Part shown: in pieces, positions 1 through 8,607 of the stretch | How the letters are laid out: every line of letters begins with the position of its first letter | How positions within the stretch are numbered: position 1 is the stretch's first letter | NCBI RefSeq assembly: GCF_036520495.1 | Contig: NZ_DATDJO010000036.1 | Location: forward strand, 62,001-126,000 | Length of the DNA: 64,000 bases | Source of the DNA: Steroidobacter sp036520495 | Lineage (GTDB): Bacteria; Pseudomonadota; Gammaproteobacteria; Steroidobacterales; Steroidobacteraceae | Reading direction: 5' to 3' | Made by a program: the position numbers and the translations under genes | The notes under the pieces: model-generated | The model's database searches: none | Told to the model about the DNA's origin: nothing | The model's input: only the letters and a program-made list of their open reading frames with translations

Positions 1-216
1 CGGCTGACCGACGGTCTGCGCATCGTGCTGGAGGGACTGGCTCCCGGCGAGAACGTCGTCGTGAACGGACTGCAGCGCGTGCACCCGGGCACGGTCGTCA
101 CGCCTGAACTCACAGCGATGGACGCGCGCGTGAACGCCGATCAGCGTTTCGCCACCGCCAGGTCATCGCCGACGCCACCCATTGCGGCGGCCAAGCCGGA
201 TGCCAAGACCCTGTAG
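1..216 (+). CDS. RND efflux periplasmic adaptor (membrane fusion protein), C-terminal end only
   Basis: The open frame runs in from the left edge and ends at 216, so only about 71 residues are visible. The sequence LTDGLRIVLEGLAPGENVVV, followed by NGLQRVHPG, is the typical final beta-barrel/membrane-proximal part of AcrA/MexE-type adaptors, ending in a disordered Ala/Pro-rich tail. Adaptors of this family bridge an inner-membrane RND pump and an outer-membrane channel. The pump gene follows 104 bp downstream on the same strand and the channel gene after it, which supports the call. The true start lies outside the window. Confidence 0.85.
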   Translation, partial: RLTDGLRIVLEGLAPGENVVVNGLQRVHPGTVVTPELTAMDARVNADQRFATARSSPTPPIAAAKPDAKTL

Positions 217-320
217 TCGATCCCACTGACCGAGTAACGCTGGATTGCCCGGCCTCTCCTCCTCGCCCGGAGGGGAGTCGGACGCGGCTTCTCTGCAGAT
301 TCATCACATGAAGTGAACCC

Positions 321-3300
321 ATGAACATCTCCCGCTTCTTCATCGACCGGCCGATCTTCGCGGCAGTGCTGTCGATCGTCATCTTCCTGGTCGGCGCCAT
401 TGCCATGGTGCAATTGCCGATCAGCCAGTACCCGGAAGTCGTACCGCCGTCGGTGGTGGTGCGCGCCCATTACCCCGGTGCGAATCCCAAGGTGATCGCC
501 GAGACGGTCGCCGCGCCGCTGGAACAGGAAATCAACGGCGTCGAGAACATGCTTTACATGTCCTCGCAGGCGACCAGCGACGGCGTGATGACCCTGACCG
601 TCACGTTCCGTCTCGGCACCGACGTCGATAACGCGCAGGTGCAGGTGCAGAACCGCGTGTCACAGGCGTTGCCGCGGCTGCCCGAAGACGTGCGCCGGCT
701 CGGTGTCACCACGCTCAAGGCCTCGCCCGACCTGTTGATGGTCGTGCATCTGATTTCACCGGAGGGTCGCTACGACACGGCCTACCTGCGCAACTACGCG
801 ACGCTGCAGATTCGCGATGTGCTCGCGCGTCTGCCAGGCATGGGTGACGTGCGCCTGTTCGGCTCGGGCGATTACTCGATGCGCGTCTGGCTCGATCCGG
901 ACAAGATCGCGAGCCGCGGTCTGCTGCCCAGCGATGTCGTGAAGGCGATTCGCGAACAGAACGTGCAGGTTGCCGCCGGACAGATCGGTGCGCCGCCCAA
1001 TGCCGGCACCAGCGATTACCAGCTCAATGTCACGACCACCGGCCGACTGATCACCGAACAGGAATTCGGCGACATCATCGTCAAGACGCTGCCGGACGGA
1101 TCGGTGACGACGTTGAAGGACGTCGCCCGCATCGAACTCGGTGTCGGACAGTATTCGCTGCGCGCGCTGCTGAGCAATCAGCCGGCCGTAGCCATCCCGA
1201 TCTCGCAGGCGCCGAATGCCAACGCACTGGAACTCTCCGATGCCGTGCGCAATACCATGGCGGAGTTGAGCCAGAACTTTCCGGAAGGAGTGAAATACGA
1301 AATCGTCTACGACCCGACGATCTTCGTGCGCGACTCGATCAAGGCCGTGATCGAGACGCTGGTCGAAGCGCTGGTGCTGGTCGTCATCGTGGTAATCGTG
1401 TTCCTGCAGACCTGGCGCGCCTCGATCATTCCGCTGCTGGCGGTGCCCGTGTCGATCATCGGCACGTTCGGGCTGATGCTGGCATTCGGCTTCTCCATCA
1501 ATGCCCTGTCGCTGTTCGGACTGGTGCTGGCCATCGGCATCGTGGTCGACGATGCGATCGTCGTGGTCGAAAACGTCGAACGCAATATCGAAGCCGGACT
1601 CTCGCCGCGCGAAGCAACCTACAAGGCCATGCAGGAAGTCAGCGGCCCGATCATCGCGATCGCGCTGGTCCTGGTCGCGGTGTTCGCGCCGATTGCATTC
1701 ATCACGGGTCTGACCGGCCAGTTCTACAAGCAGTTCGCGCTGACGATTGCGATCTCGACGGTGATCTCGGCCATCAATTCGTTGACGCTGAGCCCCGCCC
1801 TCGCTGCATTGCTGCTCAAGCCTCACGGCGCGGAGCCCGACGCCCTTACTCGCGGCATGAACCGTCTGCTCGGCGGCTTCTTCCGACGCTTCAACGCATT
1901 CTTCGACAAGTCGGCCAGGAGCTACGTCGGCGGCGTGCGCGGCGTGCTGGCCCACAAGTCGGTGGCCATGAGCGTCTTCGCCGGACTGCTCGTGCTGACC
2001 TGGGTGATGTTCCAGATCGTGCCCAAGGGCTTCATCCCGGTGCAGGACAAGCAGTACCTGGTCACGGTCGTCCAGCTGCCGAACGGCGCTTCGCTGGATC
2101 GCACGGAAGCCGTCGTGCGCCAGGTCGGCGAGATCGGACTGAAGACTCCCGGGGTGGCAAGTGCGGTGCAGTTCCCTGGCCTGTCGATCGCCGGCTTCAC
2201 CAACACGCCGAACTCGGCCGTCGTGTTCTTCGGTCTTGCCGACTTCGATGAGCGTGAATCCAAGGAGCTTTATGGACTCAGCATCGCGAATACGCTGAAT
2301 CGCGAACTGAGCTCGATCCGGGAAGCGCAGATCGCCGTGTTCCCGCCGCCGGCCGTGCAAGGCCTCGGCACGATCGGCGGCTTCAAACTGCAGCTCGAGG
2401 ATCGTGCCGACATCGGCTATGACGAGCTCTATCGCGCAACCCAGGCCGTCATGACGCAGGCGCGACAGGCGCCCGAGCTCGCCGGTGTGTTCTCGACGTA
2501 CGAGGTCAGCGTGCCGCAGATCCAGGCCGACGTGAACCGCGTCAAGGCCAAAGAACACGGCGTGGCGCTCAACGACGTCTTTGAAACGCTGCAGGCGTAT
2601 CTCGGCTCGATCTACGTGAACGACTTCAATCGCTTCGGCCGCACCTACCAGGTGATCGCACAGGCCGATGCGCCGTTCCGTTCGAAGGCCGAGGACATCC
2701 TGCGACTGCAGACGCGCAACGATCGCGGCGAGATGCTGGCGCTGGGCTCGATCATCCGCGTCTCCGAGAGCTACGGACCGGATCGCGTGTTCCGCTACAA
2801 CGGCTATCTGACTGCCGACATCAACGGCGGTCCGGCGCCCGGCTATTCCACCGGTCAGGCGAAAGCCGCGATGGAAAAAATCCTCACCGAGACGCTGCCC
2901 AATGGCGTGAAGTATGAGTGGACCGATCTCACGTATCAGGAAGTGATCGCAGGCAACAGCTCCGTGTTCATCTTCCCGCTGTGTGTACTGCTGGTCGTTC
3001 TGGTGCTCGCCGCGCTCTACGAGAGCTGGACCTTGCCGCTGGCGATCGTGCTGATCGTGCCAATGGCGCTGCTCTCCGCGATTGCGGGCGTCTGGCTCTC
3101 GGGCGGCGACAACAACATCTTTACCCAGATCGCGTTCTTCGTGCTGGTGGGCCTCGCCAGCAAGAACGCCATTCTGATCGTCGAGTTTGCCAAGGACCGC
3201 GAGCTGGCCGGCGTCGCGCCGGTCGCTGCGGCCCTGGAAGCGGCGCGCCTGCGATTACGTCCCATCCTCATGACGTCCATCGCGTTCATCATGGGCGTCG

Positions 3301-3503
3301 TGCCGCTGGTCCTGTCGTCGGGTGCAGGTGCGGAGATGCGTCATGCCATCGGCATCGCCGTGTTCTCCGGCATGCTCGGGGTGACCTTCTTCGGCCTGTT
3401 CCTGACACCAGTGTTCTATGTCCTGCTGCGCGCGGCGGCGAAAGAGAAAAAGCTCAAGTCGCATGGGCCGGTGGCAACTGTTGAAGGAGTCAATCATGCG
3501 TAA
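321..3503 (+). CDS. RND multidrug efflux permease, HAE-1 (AcrB/MexF-like)
   Basis: A 1060-residue inner-membrane proton antiporter of the hydrophobe/amphiphile efflux family, the normal length for AcrB/MexF. It begins with the family N-terminus MNISRFFIDRPIFAAVLSIV, the first transmembrane helix. The paired aspartates of the proton relay are present in GIVVDDAIVVVENVER (Asp410 and Asp411, equivalent to AcrB Asp407/408). Two large periplasmic loops and two sets of membrane helices give the usual duplicated layout, with the second half starting near VIAGNSSVFIFPLCVLLVVL. It is flanked by its adaptor and its outer-membrane channel gene, whose start codon overlaps its last 8 bp. Likely substrates are drugs, solvents or other hydrophobic compounds; the specificity cannot be read from sequence. 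Confidence 0.96.
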   Translation: MNISRFFIDRPIFAAVLSIVIFLVGAIAMVQLPISQYPEVVPPSVVVRAHYPGANPKVIAETVAAPLEQEINGVENMLYMSSQATSDGVMTLTVTFRLGTDVDNAQVQVQNRVSQALPRLPEDVRRLGVTTLKASPDLLMVVHLISPEGRYDTAYLRNYATLQIRDVLARLPGMGDVRLFGSGDYSMRVWLDPDKIASRGLLPSDVVKAIREQNVQVAAGQIGAPPNAGTSDYQLNVTTTGRLITEQEFGDIIVKTLPDGSVTTLKDVARIELGVGQYSLRALLSNQPAVAIPISQAPNANALELSDAVRNTMAELSQNFPEGVKYEIVYDPTIFVRDSIKAVIETLVEALVLVVIVVIVFLQTWRASIIPLLAVPVSIIGTFGLMLAFGFSINALSLFGLVLAIGIVVDDAIVVVENVERNIEAGLSPREATYKAMQEVSGPIIAIALVLVAVFAPIAFITGLTGQFYKQFALTIAISTVISAINSLTLSPALAALLLKPHGAEPDALTRGMNRLLGGFFRRFNAFFDKSARSYVGGVRGVLAHKSVAMSVFAGLLVLTWVMFQIVPKGFIPVQDKQYLVTVVQLPNGASLDRTEAVVRQVGEIGLKTPGVASAVQFPGLSIAGFTNTPNSAVVFFGLADFDERESKELYGLSIANTLNRELSSIREAQIAVFPPPAVQGLGTIGGFKLQLEDRADIGYDELYRATQAVMTQARQAPELAGVFSTYEVSVPQIQADVNRVKAKEHGVALNDVFETLQAYLGSIYVNDFNRFGRTYQVIAQADAPFRSKAEDILRLQTRNDRGEMLALGSIIRVSESYGPDRVFRYNGYLTADINGGPAPGYSTGQAKAAMEKILTETLPNGVKYEWTDLTYQEVIAGNSSVFIFPLCVLLVVLVLAALYESWTLPLAIVLIVPMALLSAIAGVWLSGGDNNIFTQIAFFVLVGLASKNAILIVEFAKDRELAGVAPVAAALEAARLRLRPILMTSIAFIMGVVPLVLSSGAGAEMRHAIGIAVFSGMLGVTFFGLFLTPVFYVLLRAAAKEKKLKSHGPVATVEGVNHA

Positions 3504-4977
3504 GCAAGAAGCCAACTGGCCGACTGGCAAACGGGTGCGCTGGCCCGATGCGCGCCGCGCGGCGAAGACATCCGTTGTGCTGATTACAGCGGCGATTCTC
3601 GCGGCCTGCGCCGTGGGGCCTGATTACCACGAGCCGAAGGTGACGACACCGGATCAGTTCGTCGGTGTCGAAGGCGTGCAGGCGAGTACCGTGGATCTGG
3701 AACGGGACTTCTGGAAGTCGTTCAACGATGAGAAGTTGAATGAACTGATCGAAGAGGCGCTGCGGGCGAATCACGATATTCGCATTGCCATCACGAATCT
3801 GCGCGAAGCGCGCGCGATTCACGGCGAGGCGCGGCTCGATCTCGCACCCACGGTCACTGCCGGTGGCGGTCATATCGAATCGCGCGCCAGCGAACGACAG
3901 ACGTTTGCGGGGGCGGACCGCGATCAGGACTACTACCAGGCATCGTTCGATGCGTTCTGGGAGCTGGATTTTTTCGGTCGCGTCCGCCGCAACAATGAGG
4001 CGTCGGCAGCGCTCGTGCAGGCAGCCGAAGCCGGCGTCTACAACACACAAGTCAGTGTGACGGCGGAAACGGCGCGCAGCTACTTCGACCTGCGCGGCTC
4101 ACAGCAGCGACTGGAAGTCGCACGTCGCAACGCCGACAACCAGGATGAGTCGCTACGCATCACGCAGGCGCGACTCGATGCCGGTCGCGGCACGCAGCTC
4201 GACGTGTCGCGTGCCCAGGCACAGTTGAGCGCGACGCTCGCGACGATTCCGGATTTCGAAGCGGCCGTCACGCGCTCGGTCCTGCGGCTGGGCGTGCTGA
4301 CGGGTAACTCACCCGAGAGCCTGCTCACGACGCTGGACAAGTTCGCGCCGCTGCCTGCGCTGCCAGCGACCTACAGTATCGGCACACCGGAAAGTCTGCT
4401 GCGCCGTCGCCCCGACATTCGCATGGCGGAGCGTCAGCTCGCCTCGTCCACCGCCGCGATCGGCGTCGCCGTGGGCGATCTGTTCCCGCGCATTTCCTTC
4501 GTCGGTCGCTGGGGTTTCGACGCCGTGTCGTCCGGCGATCTGGGCAAGACCGCCAGCGAAACGTTCGCGTTCGGTCCAAGCATCCAGTGGGCCGCCTTCG
4601 ATCTGGGCCGCGTCAATCAACGGATCAAACAGCGTGAGGCGTCTGCAGACGGCGCATTGGCTCGCTATCAGCAAACAGTACTGCGCGCGCTGGAAGAGAC
4701 GGACGCGAGTCTCACGGACTATGCGAAGTCGCGGGTGAAGCAGCAGCATCTCGCATCGAGTGCAACAGCGTCTGCCGAAGCCGCGCATCTGGCACGCGCA
4801 CGATTCGACAGCGGTGTGGCCGACTTCCTTACCGTGCTCGACGCGGAACGCACGATGCTCGACGCAGAAGACCGGCTGGCGCAGAGCGAAACGCAGACGG
4901 CAACCGCACTGCTGGCGATGTACAAGGCGCTCGGCGGCGGCTTCCGGCCACTGCCTCAAGGGGCGTCGCTCAGGTAA
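3496..4977 (+). CDS. NodT-family outer-membrane efflux lipoprotein
   Basis: A 493-residue outer-membrane factor that completes the tripartite pump. The start at 3496 is chosen because a strong GAAGGAG ribosome site lies 6 bp upstream and the frame begins inside the end of the pump gene; a longer frame upstream is unlikely. A lipobox LAAC places the acylated cysteine at residue 38. The mature start AVGPDYHEPK and the two TolC-like repeats rich in Ala, Arg and Gln (for example LRRRPDIRMAERQLA) are typical of the NodT family. The n-region before the signal helix is unusually long (about 25 residues) and its DNA (3511-3547) resembles one arm of the GGCTAACTGGC repeat found elsewhere in the window, so part of it may be repeat-derived. 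Confidence 0.93.
   Translation: MRKQEANWPTGKRVRWPDARRAAKTSVVLITAAILAACAVGPDYHEPKVTTPDQFVGVEGVQASTVDLERDFWKSFNDEKLNELIEEALRANHDIRIAITNLREARAIHGEARLDLAPTVTAGGGHIESRASERQTFAGADRDQDYYQASFDAFWELDFFGRVRRNNEASAALVQAAEAGVYNTQVSVTAETARSYFDLRGSQQRLEVARRNADNQDESLRITQARLDAGRGTQLDVSRAQAQLSATLATIPDFEAAVTRSVLRLGVLTGNSPESLLTTLDKFAPLPALPATYSIGTPESLLRRRPDIRMAERQLASSTAAIGVAVGDLFPRISFVGRWGFDAVSSGDLGKTASETFAFGPSIQWAAFDLGRVNQRIKQREASADGALARYQQTVLRALEETDASLTDYAKSRVKQQHLASSATASAEAAHLARARFDSGVADFLTVLDAERTMLDAEDRLAQSETQTATALLAMYKALGGGFRPLPQGASLR
3511..3547 (+). repeat. Possible GGCTAACTGGC-family half-arm inside the NodT leader
   Basis: The DNA reads CCAACTGGCCGACTGGC followed by AAACGGG and GCTGGCCCG. These are the same near-tandem units seen in the arms of the elements at 17429-17577 and 40284-40433. 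No matching opposite arm is visible nearby, so this may be a decayed half-element or chance. Confidence 0.35.
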
Positions 4978-5000
4978 GGCGTACGGCCGATCAGGAGACA

Positions 5001-5090
5001 AGACTTCCACGGGGTACACGGGGAAACACGGGGTGGAAGAACTGCATTTTTGTAGCCTTCTCCTGCCCCGTGTACCCCGTGGAGATCTCG
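5001..5090. repeat. Palindromic element, CCACGGGG family, copy 1
   Basis: The left arm TTCCACGGGGTACACGGGG (5005-5023), continued by a third ACACGGGG unit, pairs with CCCCGTGTACCCCGTGGAG (5066-5084) at 18 of 19 positions across a loop of about 42 bp. It lies between the convergent NodT and DUF1501 genes, where it could end transcription from both sides. No T-run follows, so a classical intrinsic terminator is not evident. Confidence 0.85.
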
Positions 5091-5151
5091 GCGTTCTCGT
5101 CGCCTGACGCCACCGCGACGCTTAAGTCAGTACCACTGCGCGAAAGCCGCA

Positions 5152-6501
5152 CTAGCCCCGCAGGAACGGCAGCGTCGGCTGCGCGAAGTTCTTCAGGTTG
5201 GGCAGCACGGTCGACAGGCGCTGCGGACCGACGCCAAACCAGCCGGCGAGGGTCGCCGCGTACTGATCGACTGAAGTGGTCGGGACCCAGCGACCCAGCC
5301 TGTCCGCGTCACTGGGCCCTGCGACTCGCAGATCCGGGAAGCTGCCATAGCAGGTGCGCCCCTGCACCGCGCCGCCCAGGATGAAGTGATGTCCGCCCCA
5401 CGCATGATCGGTGCCGTTGGTCGTATTCACATGCAGCGTTCGCGAGAACTCGGAATGCGTGAACGCCGTGACCTGCGAGCCGGCGCCCATGCGGTTCATT
5501 GCCTTGTTGAATGCCGCCAGCGCATCGCCGAGCTGGCGCAACAACGAGGCATGCGTGGTGAGTTGCGCCGCGTGCAGATCGAAGCCGCCGAGCGAACAGA
5601 AGAACACCTGGCGCTGCGTCCCGTGCGAATGCCGCTGTTCGATCAGCCGGGAGGTCGCTGTCAGTTGCTTGGCAATCCCCGTGGTCAGCCCCGTGAATGC
5701 CGCCTTCGTGATGGGCGCCGACGCGGACAACGCCGCGTTGATCGTGTCGCGCTTCTCGAGTGTGAAGCCACTGACATCCTGTGCGGAGGCGACGAGCTGC
5801 GATTCCTTGTCGATGTCGTGCAACTGCATCCATGCAGCGAGCCGCGCCTGCGAGGCCGGAGTATTGTCGACACCGTGCAGTTCCATCAGACCGGAACTCG
5901 GCACGACCATCGCTTCTGACCTGACGCCCACGCCGAAGCGACTGGCGCCGGCCACGGAGATGAGTCCTGGCATACCCCCTGCCACGCCGTCGATCTCATC
6001 CATCAGCCGGCCGCCCCACCCCGTCCCGGTCGCCTTGCCGGCAATCGATGCCTGCCATTGCCGCACCTGGTCGGCGTGCGAGAAGAGGCCGGGAATGCGC
6101 ACGCTGCTGTCGCCGCCCGTACGGTATTCCGCGACGCTCAACGGCCGCTCCAGCGTACCGACATTGAACAACAGTGCCAGTTGCCCCTCGTCCCAGGCGG
6201 GGACGAGGCTGCTGAGCGAGGGATGCAGTCCGTACGGCGTCGAGCCATCGGGCAACGCGAGCTTCGCGAGCTTGTCTTTCGGGAGCGTCAACCCACCGCG
6301 CGCCTTGCCGTACTGCGAATAGGCAGTGCCATCCAATGGCACGACCGTGTTGTTCGAATCGTTGCCGCCGGCGAGAAAAATGCAGACCAGTGCTTTGTAG
6401 CCGCCGGTGTCGTCCGCCAGAGCACGCAATGCACCGAGTTGCGAGAACAGACACGCGCCGCCGATCGCACCTGCACCGCGCAAGAAATCCCGTCGTTTCA
6501 T
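5152..6501 (-). CDS. DUF1501 exported protein (Tat substrate)
   Basis: A 449-residue protein of the DUF1501 family, which belongs to the alkaline phosphatase/sulfatase-like fold. The start at 6501 is preferred to a TTG one codon upstream because the ATG overlaps the stop of the previous gene by one base (TGATG). The N-terminus MKRRDFLRGAG carries a twin-arginine motif (residues 3-9) and a hydrophobic stretch ending near ALADDTG, so export is by the Tat system. The body has the family signature VCIFLAGGNDSNNTVVPLD and later AFTHSEFSRTLHVNTTNGTDH. The cotranscribed DUF1800 gene upstream is the usual partner. The function of the pair is unknown. Confidence 0.92.
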   Translation of the reverse strand: MKRRDFLRGAGAIGGACLFSQLGALRALADDTGGYKALVCIFLAGGNDSNNTVVPLDGTAYSQYGKARGGLTLPKDKLAKLALPDGSTPYGLHPSLSSLVPAWDEGQLALLFNVGTLERPLSVAEYRTGGDSSVRIPGLFSHADQVRQWQASIAGKATGTGWGGRLMDEIDGVAGGMPGLISVAGASRFGVGVRSEAMVVPSSGLMELHGVDNTPASQARLAAWMQLHDIDKESQLVASAQDVSGFTLEKRDTINAALSASAPITKAAFTGLTTGIAKQLTATSRLIEQRHSHGTQRQVFFCSLGGFDLHAAQLTTHASLLRQLGDALAAFNKAMNRMGAGSQVTAFTHSEFSRTLHVNTTNGTDHAWGGHHFILGGAVQGRTCYGSFPDLRVAGPSDADRLGRWVPTTSVDQYAATLAGWFGVGPQRLSTVLPNLKNFAQPTLPFLRG

Positions 6502-8357
6502 CAACGCTGCACCTGATATTGGGGAGAGACGGCCAGGAGGTAGGCGGCCATTCGCACATGCTCACGCGCATCGTTGCGATCCAGCGCCTCGGTCGCCCGC
6601 AGGACGATCTGTCGTGCCGGCATCGAGAGGCGACCCGCCATCAACCGAACATCGAGTTCGTCGAGCAGCTGCGGCAGGGTCGCAACCGCAGACAGTGAGG
6701 TCAGATCCACGGACGTCCCTGTGCTGCGAACCACCGTGGACTGCGGCTTGGCGCCGCCGGCATAGAACATCTGATAAACGAATTCGGCGCGCAGCAGCGC
6801 GCGGTTGCTATCGTAAATGCCGAACTCGGGCCCGAGCAGGTCGGTGCCGCGAACCACGTTCAATGGCGAGTAGTAGTTGAACACGGACGGCGCCGTAAAA
6901 ATGTTCTGACCCATGCCGACCGCCTGCGCACGCAGGTAGACGCCATCGGACTGGCCGCCCAGGCCGCGCAGCAATCCCGTCATGAAGAACGCGGGCTCCT
7001 TGAGGCGGCCGAAATCATGATCGTCCTCGCGACTGCCACGCGCTTCCGGATCCAGCAGAATTGCCCGGACCACCGCACGCAGATCGCCGCGTACCCCATG
7101 GCCGTTGTCCTCGAACACGGCTGCGACGCGGCCAACGTAGGCGGGCGAAGGATTGCTCGTGACCAGATGCTGGATCAGTCGCTGACCGATGAACGGCGCG
7201 ACATTGGGATGCTGGAAGATCACATCCAGCGCCGCGCGCAGATCCTGTTGTGCACTCTGGCCGGCGGGCAGCGTAACGCCCTTCAGCAAGGTCTTGCCCG
7301 TCAGATCGTGCTGCGCCTCGATGGCAACCAGCGGCTCGATGAAATTGGATGGGTTGGTCCAGCGCGACATCGCGCCGTCTGTCGGCGCGAACGTCCAGCC
7401 CGTGAACGCCCGCGCGAAGGCGTCGACCACATCCTGGTCGTAGGCCGGGAGCGGCGTGCCGCTCGCATCGATGCGCACGCTGCCGTCGGGATTCAGCAAC
7501 TGCGTGCCGATGGAAAAGAGCTGCAGGCATTCGCGGGCGAAATTCTCGTTCGGTTGCCGCGACGCGCTGGACTTGGGATTGTTGACCATGTCCAGGAACG
7601 CACCCATGACGGGACTCAGAGTGACGGCCTCGAGCAGTTCGCGATAGTTGCCGAAGGCATGGTCGAGCAGCAGGTTCTGATAACCCGCCATGCCGGCTGC
7701 ATGCGTCACTTCCGTGCCCGACACGACGAAGATCTGCGACAAGGCGAACGCCACCCGCTGACGCAGCTGGTCGCGGCCCGCCATGGCATTGGCGAAGAAC
7801 TGCCGCTGCACTTCGAACAGTGAGTAGTGATCCCGATTGCAGAGGCTCTGTGGACTGTTCGGCACGCTGGCACTGTTCCGGCACTCCGTCGGCGCCGCGG
7901 AGCTCAGGTAGGTGAACCCGTTGTAGCCCGTGCGCTCGATCGCAAACTGCTGCTCGATAAACGCGTCGTAACCGATGGCCTGCACCTCGGCCAGATCGCC
8001 CTTGGTGGCGCCGAACGTGCTCTGATTGAGAAAGCGCAATGCATCGCGGCGCTGCGCCGTCGCATCCGTCGGCGGCTGCCAGACGTCCTCGGGCTGCGCA
8101 GGGCCGGGATCAGACTGTGGATCTGCGGGCGCCGGAGCCGACGGCGCAGCGGGCGCCCCCGGAGTCGGCGTGCCGCTGTTGCTCGGCGACGTCGAAGCCG
8201 ACCCGCCACCGCCACAGGCGCTCGTGAACAGGACGACTGCGAGCACCAGCGCGCTCCGCCATGAATCCGCCAATCGATGATCGAGGATGCGAATCACGAT
8301 GATGTTCTGGTCGAGCCGACGACTCGGGGAATGAGTCAGGGTGCGCACCGTACGCAC
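6501..8357 (-). CDS. DUF1800 exported lipoprotein
   Basis: A protein of about 618 residues of the DUF1800 family, a widespread partner of DUF1501 proteins of unknown function. The frame opens with GTG at 8357. A signal segment SALVLAVVLFTSAC ends in a lipobox with the cysteine at residue 48, followed by a Gly/Ser/Pro/Ala-rich linker and then LRFLNQSTFGATKGDLAEV, the usual DUF1800 start. The conserved NFARECLQLFSIG and AFTGW segments are present. About 28 residues precede the hydrophobic stretch, so a later start is possible. It sits first in a two-gene operon. Confidence 0.9.
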   Translation of the reverse strand: MRTVRTLTHSPSRRLDQNIIVIRILDHRLADSWRSALVLAVVLFTSACGGGGSASTSPSNSGTPTPGAPAAPSAPAPADPQSDPGPAQPEDVWQPPTDATAQRRDALRFLNQSTFGATKGDLAEVQAIGYDAFIEQQFAIERTGYNGFTYLSSAAPTECRNSASVPNSPQSLCNRDHYSLFEVQRQFFANAMAGRDQLRQRVAFALSQIFVVSGTEVTHAAGMAGYQNLLLDHAFGNYRELLEAVTLSPVMGAFLDMVNNPKSSASRQPNENFARECLQLFSIGTQLLNPDGSVRIDASGTPLPAYDQDVVDAFARAFTGWTFAPTDGAMSRWTNPSNFIEPLVAIEAQHDLTGKTLLKGVTLPAGQSAQQDLRAALDVIFQHPNVAPFIGQRLIQHLVTSNPSPAYVGRVAAVFEDNGHGVRGDLRAVVRAILLDPEARGSREDDHDFGRLKEPAFFMTGLLRGLGGQSDGVYLRAQAVGMGQNIFTAPSVFNYYSPLNVVRGTDLLGPEFGIYDSNRALLRAEFVYQMFYAGGAKPQSTVVRSTGTSVDLTSLSAVATLPQLLDELDVRLMAGRLSMPARQIVLRATEALDRNDAREHVRMAAYLLAVSPQYQVQR

Positions 8358-8607
8358 TCGATCGCGTCGTCGCGCGAATGCACTTCACGTGAACCTGTCG
8401 GGCTTTCTCCTCACATCGGCTGCAAATGAACAATTGCGAATCGACTGGCGCCCTCATGCAGGGAGTGTCTTATCGCTGTTTGAGACTTCCCCACCGACCA
8501 ATTCGCTGCTGTCATTCCTCGCTGATCAACCATGACATTTTCTGGCATCTAAACTTGCCGCGATCGATCCTCACGGCGGTATCCTGCGAATCTCACGCAG
8601 AACCGCC

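Noticed and set aside
756..2558. Long open frame (600 codons) on the minus strand opposite the RND pump
   Set aside because: It is antisense to a highly conserved pump gene and its sequence is rich in Arg, His and Asp as expected from a GC-rich shadow frame; no domain is recognisable.
8358..8607. Promoter between the DUF1800 and lhr genes
   Set aside because: The 250-bp divergent spacer must hold promoters, but no -35/-10 pair is convincing enough to place.
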